Shown here piece after piece: positions 21,983 to 24,744 of a stretch of 24,744 nt of DNA (positions within the stretch are counted from its first letter, which is position 1; each line of letters opens with the position of its first letter). The translations under genes and the position numbers were made by a program. The notes below the pieces were generated by a model, which did no database searches, was not told the origin of the DNA, and saw nothing but the letters and a program-made list of their open reading frames with translations. The stretch is from a virus. The stretch lies in the IMG/VR virus record IMGVR_UViG_3300031963_007040, positions 1 to 24,744 of that record; one strand, given 5' to 3'.

Positions 21983-22638
21983 AACCACGATCCGAGAACC
22001 CAAAAGACGAGGGCCCTTTTGCTTGGCAGACCCGCGAAGCTGCTATTGAAGCTGGCAAACTAGGCATCAATGCCTACGCGATTTATTGCGCTTTGACGCA
22101 CTTTCAAAGCGCTGCCGGAACCGATCAAAAAAGGCGTTTTCCGGCGTCCTACGAGCAGCTCGCCGAGCATGTGGGATGCTCTCGCGGGACGGTCAAAACG
22201 GCACTCGATGCGCTTGAAAAATCGGAGTTAATCCGCAAGTTTTCCGGGTCAAATGGAGGCCACCGAGCGACCCGAAACGCCTTTTTTTTGACCTCAATTA
22301 GCAGTACACCACATGGACGCGGCAGTACACCACGTGAACGGCACGTGAGTACACCACATGGACGCGACGTGAGTACACAGTTTGGACGCAAGAAGAGAAC
22401 AGAGAACAAATTTACAGCGGGGCCTCAAGTCCCCGCGTGTAAATTAGAGAAGGAAGAAACTGAGCCCGCTCGCTCGCGCTTAAGGCGCGGCAGCGGCTCA
22501 AAAGAACCGCACCCGGACATCTCCCATTTGCCGGAACGAGATCAGCAGTACATTCGGCACATGTGGGCTCAGGCTGAGGAGACCGATCGAATCATCGCCG
22601 AACAACAGGCCGCCGAAAGTTTTGAAAATTTTTCCTAA
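21979..22638 (+). CDS. Winged-helix replication initiator-like protein
   Basis: 219 residues from ATG 21979. Residues 11-100 form a winged helix of the HTH_36 type: YAIYCALTHFQSA, SYEQLAEHVGCSRGTVKTAL, LEKSELIRKF. Then comes a repeat STPHGRG / STPRERHV / STPHGRDV / STQFGRK, encoded by the iterons, followed by a charged helical C terminus (LPERDQQYIRHMWAQAEE). Its overlap with the helicase gene and the iterons inside it match lambda O/P-type loci, where the initiator binds its own gene. DNA binding by this protein is inferred. Confidence 0.68.
   Translation: MKPRSENPKDEGPFAWQTREAAIEAGKLGINAYAIYCALTHFQSAAGTDQKRRFPASYEQLAEHVGCSRGTVKTALDALEKSELIRKFSGSNGGHRATRNAFFLTSISSTPHGRGSTPRERHVSTPHGRDVSTQFGRKKRTENKFTAGPQVPACKLEKEETEPARSRLRRGSGSKEPHPDISHLPERDQQYIRHMWAQAEETDRIIAEQQAAESFENFS
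22303..22390 (+). repeat. Four iterons inside the initiator-like gene (candidate origin)
   Basis: AGTACACCACATGGACGCG occurs exactly at 22303-22321 and 22348-22366; AGTACACCACGTGAACGGC at 22324-22342 and AGTACACAGTTTGGACGCA at 22372-22390 are variants. Start spacings are 21, 24 and 24 bases, close to two helical turns. CACGTG or ACGTG accompanies the spacers. A T8 run (22282-22289) lies just upstream. Four tandem iterons in the initiator gene resemble lambda ori. A protein-repeat explanation remains possible since spacings are multiples of three. Confidence 0.7.
22409..22445. repeat. 14-bp inverted repeat next to the iterons
   Basis: AATTTACAGCGGGG (22409-22422) pairs with CCCCGC (22431-22436) and TGTAAATT (22438-22445); only G22437 is unpaired and the loop is CCTCAAGT. 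Between it and the last iteron is a purine-rich, G+A stretch (22391-22408). Iterons, an easily melted stretch and a palindrome follow the same order as in the lambda origin. In RNA it would also form a strong hairpin. Confidence 0.65.
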
Positions 22639-22669
22639 ACCGACAACACAACCCAACCGATACCCAACC

Positions 22670-23002
22670 ATGATTCCTGACCTTGTGAACGAAATCGAAC
22701 GTCTCCGCGACGAGGCTGCCATGCTGGCAACCAAGCCGTGTTTGGAATGCGAAACCGTAGTGCCTGGACTGCAGTCCCGGCTGGAGGACCAGAAGCAAAC
22801 CATCCGCACGTTACGAAACCTGCTCCAGCGCGCCGACAACGCACTGGGTGCAGTCCCGTACCACGTCGCCGGAGTGCAATCGCAAGACCCCATCGGCCAC
22901 ATGATGGCCCTCGAAGTCTGGGACAATTACGCAATTATCCTGTCTGACCTCAGACGAGACATCCGCAAACTCCTCACAGGCGAACAGAATGCCGGTTTCT
23001 GA
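22670..23002 (+). CDS. Coiled-coil hypothetical protein
   Basis: 110 residues from ATG 22670. An in-frame TTG at 22622 is less likely because the intervening 32 bases form a typical A/C-rich leader (ACCCAACCGATACCCAACC). The protein begins IPDLVNEIERLRDEAAML, has a C-x2-C pair (CLECETV) near residue 24, and continues with a long amphipathic helix. A Phe ends the protein. No family is recognised. Confidence 0.55.
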   Translation: MIPDLVNEIERLRDEAAMLATKPCLECETVVPGLQSRLEDQKQTIRTLRNLLQRADNALGAVPYHVAGVQSQDPIGHMMALEVWDNYAIILSDLRRDIRKLLTGEQNAGF

Positions 23003-23222
23003 TGCCGTGTATATGCAAACCAGTATGACCACAGCGGACTGGCCTAGAAAGCGGGCTTATTTGGTGAGCGCAGACTACCAGCCGTTCCGTTGGTGGATGG
23101 TTGACGCCGAGGGTGAATGTGACGCACGGCATCAGATTGCTGACCGATTCGGCATCGCACTGGAGGAGTTGGAGGCGAAGCTGGCGAATGCTGAAGAGAT
23201 AAAGCGGAGTAACGTTGTATGA
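22989..23222 (+). CDS. Small hypothetical protein
   Basis: 77 residues, overlapping the end of the previous gene by 14 bases and the next start by four. The core is YLVSADYQPFRWWMVDAEG followed by a helical C terminus IADRFGIALEELEAKLANA. Internal ATGs at 23013 and 23034 are alternative starts because the first 15 residues look unstructured. No family is recognised. Confidence 0.55.
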   Translation: MPVSDAVYMQTSMTTADWPRKRAYLVSADYQPFRWWMVDAEGECDARHQIADRFGIALEELEAKLANAEEIKRSNVV

Positions 23223-23542
23223 CTGACGAACAAATCAACGCGGCGATTGCGAAGAAGTGTGGGTGGACGGAGATTAGAGACAATGTCGTTGGCAAAGCGC
23301 CGGGCGAAACAGGTTACAGGGTAATGTTTTTGCCAAAATACTCAACGAGCCTCAACGCGATGCATGAGGCTGAAAAGGTGCTGACTGAAGACCGCAACTC
23401 ATACCTCACTACGCTTGCCGGTTTGGTCGAAACGGATCATCTGCGCGGATTAGATGCAGACTGGCCGTGGGTGTGCGCTACAGCTCGCCAACGTGCAGAG
23501 GCTTTTCTTAAGACGCTAGGCAAATGGGAGGAAAAGAAATGA
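23219..23542 (+). CDS. Phage ABA-sandwich-like protein
   Basis: 107 residues. NAAIAKKCGWTEIR near the N terminus and LPKYSTSLNAMHEAEKVL in the middle match a phage family with the pattern AIAe..GW...YStdlnAA (Phage_ABA_S type). The C terminus VCATARQRAEAFLKTLGKW is typical too. These small proteins are common in early regions and their role is unknown. Confidence 0.7.
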   Translation: MTDEQINAAIAKKCGWTEIRDNVVGKAPGETGYRVMFLPKYSTSLNAMHEAEKVLTEDRNSYLTTLAGLVETDHLRGLDADWPWVCATARQRAEAFLKTLGKWEEKK

Positions 23543-23766
23543 GCACAGATCCAAACCACGTTAGAATGATTAACGATGCGCGATGCGATTGCGGCGATCC
23601 TTGTATTCTTAATTCCGATTTGGACGAGGCAGAGGCGCGAATTGAAAAGCTGGAAACTGCACTCAAACGCATTTCAGACAGCCAATTTTCGCAAAGTGGA
23701 TCTGCTATTGATCGCATGGACGCAGTGCGCGCAATAGCACGAGAGGCACTGGAACCAAATCGGTGA
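23539..23766 (+). CDS. Small Cys-containing coiled-coil protein
   Basis: 75 residues from ATG 23539, preceded by GGGAGG (23526-23531), one of the best Shine-Dalgarno sites in the window. An N-terminal CDCGDPC cluster may bind metal, followed by a long helix DLDEAEARIEKLETALKRI. No family is recognised. It overlaps the end of the previous gene by four bases. Confidence 0.55.
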   Translation: MSTDPNHVRMINDARCDCGDPCILNSDLDEAEARIEKLETALKRISDSQFSQSGSAIDRMDAVRAIAREALEPNR

Positions 23767-23781
23767 ACCCAACGAAATGGT

Positions 23782-23970
23782 ATGAGCATCAAACCTGTTG
23801 AACGAATTGAACTGACCCTCGCCATCGAAACCGCTATGGCTGCGCTGGAAGAGACGACCAGGCAGTTGAGACTAGCGCACAGGCGCATTGCTGCACTTGA
23901 AACGCAGATGCGTAGGGAAGGCTGGACTGAAGCTGACCTTGACGAGGTGCAGCCTGCTGTGCATCACTGA
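23782..23970 (+). CDS. Short helical hypothetical protein
   Basis: 62 residues, one long helix (RIELTLAIETAMAALEETT, RQLRLAHRRIAALETQM) ending with WTEADLDEVQPAVHH. The heptad spacing of Leu and Ala suggests a coiled coil. It begins 15 bases after the preceding stop. It resembles no named family, and the end overlaps a Cys-rich ORF in another frame. Confidence 0.5.
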   Translation: MSIKPVERIELTLAIETAMAALEETTRQLRLAHRRIAALETQMRREGWTEADLDEVQPAVHH

Positions 23971-24340
23971 GTGCGACAGAGCTTGCCAAGGCGTGAGCCT
24001 CAAACCGGCGAGCCATTACTTCCGCGACACCTGCGGGGCTGACCAGTTGGCCCAAAAGTGGAGTGACAGCAGGAGAGACTGCACGCTTTGCGACACCTGC
24101 GCACGGACCGGGGATATTCCAGTCGATGAGTGGTGTGACAACCTGAGAGTAGGCAGGTCAGCGGCTGACATGAGAGCCGTGGTGAACGCACACCGCAAGA
24201 GGCGTGACATCCGGGAGAGACCGGCGCACATTCCCAGTAGCTCAGTTGGTAGAGCAGCGCTCCCTCAAGGCCAAGGGCCAAAACGCCGGGATCAAGCGCG
24301 GGCCGTGAGGTTCGAGTCCTCACCTGGGAGCTGTTTTTGA
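23939..24340 (+). CDS. Possible Cys-rich protein running into the tRNA-like element
   Basis: The frame is open from before 23939 to the TGA at 24338-24340. TTG 23939 is the suggested start and GTG 23993 is another; neither has a good ribosome site. Residues with clear coding character are CITECDRACQG, RDCTLCDTCARTGD and WCDNLRVGRSAADMRAVV, suggesting a metal-binding protein. The last 35 residues are encoded by the tRNA-like sequence and look like a non-coding translation. A real gene may end elsewhere or the ORF may be spurious. Confidence 0.35.
   Translation: MTRCSLLCITECDRACQGVSLKPASHYFRDTCGADQLAQKWSDSRRDCTLCDTCARTGDIPVDEWCDNLRVGRSAADMRAVVNAHRKRRDIRERPAHIPSSSVGRAALPQGQGPKRRDQARAVRFESSPGSCF
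24231..24330 (+). tRNA. tRNA-like element with an enlarged anticodon loop
   Basis: TAGCTCAGTTGGTAGAGC (24238-24255) is a complete D-arm, and TGAGG TTCGAGT CCTCA (24306-24322) a complete T-arm. The acceptor pairs TTCCCAG (24231-24237) with CTGGGAG (24324-24330), one G-U. The anticodon stem GCGCT (24257-24261) / AGCGC (24295-24299) is perfect, but the loop between them is 33 bases (24262-24294) instead of 7. No anticodon can be assigned and CCA is not encoded. It may be a pseudogene, an interrupted tRNA, or a tRNA mimic. Confidence 0.55.
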
Positions 24341-24342
24341 AA

Positions 24343-24678
24343 ATGACCGAACCAGACTATTCCGCAGGGATTGAAGACCTCCTCGACTTTGGCCTAACGC
24401 ACGACCAGGCCGAGGACGTCTGGCGTTGGTACGTCAAAGGCTGCCGAGCGCACGGGCAGACCTCAGGAGGCGTGGCAATCGTGCGGATTTTAAGTTGGCT
24501 GCTGGACGCCACAGCACGCAGCAACATGCGCCTGCGCATTGTGGGCATGGCGTTTGGCACTGGGCTTGGGCACCTGACAGGATACGAGGATATGAGCCAG
24601 GCAGCGGCGGCACTAGGGGTATCGCACCAGGCTGTTGAATACGCCGCCAAGCAGGCTAGCAAGGCCATGCTGGGGTAA
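24343..24678 (+). CDS. Helix-turn-helix protein, possible packaging or late regulator
   Basis: 111 residues from ATG 24343 (TTG at 24337 is an alternative). The C terminus contains DMSQAAAALGVSHQAVEYA, a helix-turn-helix of the sigma region 4 or small-terminase type. The N-terminal half is helical with GLTHDQAEDVWRWYV. Being just before the presumed packaging genes, it might be a small terminase-like or regulatory protein, but the small-terminase fold cannot be confirmed. It starts 12 bases after the tRNA-like element. Confidence 0.55.
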   Translation: MTEPDYSAGIEDLLDFGLTHDQAEDVWRWYVKGCRAHGQTSGGVAIVRILSWLLDATARSNMRLRIVGMAFGTGLGHLTGYEDMSQAAAALGVSHQAVEYAAKQASKAMLG

Positions 24679-24744
24679 GGGTATCTGCCACCCCCCATAA
24701 GAAGTCTCCTACAGAGGGTTTTCGTCGGGGTGAGGTTGATGACG
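24679..24744 (+). other. Right edge, possible start of the next gene
   Basis: 66 bases after the last stop. GGGGT (24672-24676) can pair with ACCCC a few bases downstream, a weak stem without a U-tract. GGGGTGAGG followed by ATG at 24739 could be the ribosome site and start of another gene (a GTG at 24730 is also in frame), but only two codons are inside the window. Confidence 0.3.

Noticed and set aside
22303-22390. CRISPR array
   Set aside because: The repeats are spaced by only 2 to 5 bases, there are no spacers, and they lie in a coding gene.

Overview
The window is a segment of a tailed bacteriophage (or prophage) genome, most likely a siphovirus. Every convincing gene reads on the + strand, most genes abut or overlap by 1 to 4 bases, and the order is tail assembly, tail fibres, lysis, small early genes, then recombination and replication. 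No terminase, portal, capsid, integrase or repressor gene is visible. The head module presumably lies upstream of base 1, and a new gene may begin at the right edge. The host cannot be named from the sequence. DNA is moderately GC-rich. Some genes have good Shine-Dalgarno sites (12960, 14890, 23539), while others have A/C-rich leaders without one (420, 1046, 19986, 22670). A Verrucomicrobiota-like host is possible, but this is a weak guess.

Region 1 to about 7 kb is the tail module: a tail-terminator-like protein, two tandem related tube-like proteins, a tail chaperone pair joined by a textbook -1 frameshift signal (A AAA AAC TAA plus hairpin), a short tape measure, and baseplate or tip proteins. 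Region 7 to 11.1 kb encodes tail fibres built from shared modules: a collagen-like segment, MAFPIIP N termini, W...GD...W modules and a glycine-rich domain. Region 11.1 to 13.6 kb is the lysis segment: overlapping tiny membrane proteins including a holin candidate, a metallophosphoesterase with an altered first metal ligand, and a pesticin-like lysozyme.

After a 150-base gap with a terminator-like hairpin, 13.7 to 15.6 kb carries small early genes, including a DUF3310 protein and a four-zinc-ribbon protein. Between two of them (14588-14639) lies what reads as a complete type II hammerhead self-cleaving ribozyme, the strongest discovery in the window. From 15.6 to 22.6 kb come a helicase-DNA methyltransferase fusion, a PD-(D/E)XK nuclease, a RuvC-like resolvase, a RecT-like annealing protein, an SSB-like protein, a DnaB/RepA-like helicase, and a winged-helix initiator-like gene. 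That last gene contains four iterons followed by a purine-rich stretch and a 14-bp inverted repeat, an arrangement like lambda ori inside gene O. Nuclease, annealing protein, SSB and resolvase together suggest recombination-linked replication.

The right end holds small accessory genes, a tRNA-like element with a 33-nt anticodon loop, and a helix-turn-helix protein whose position suggests packaging or late regulation.
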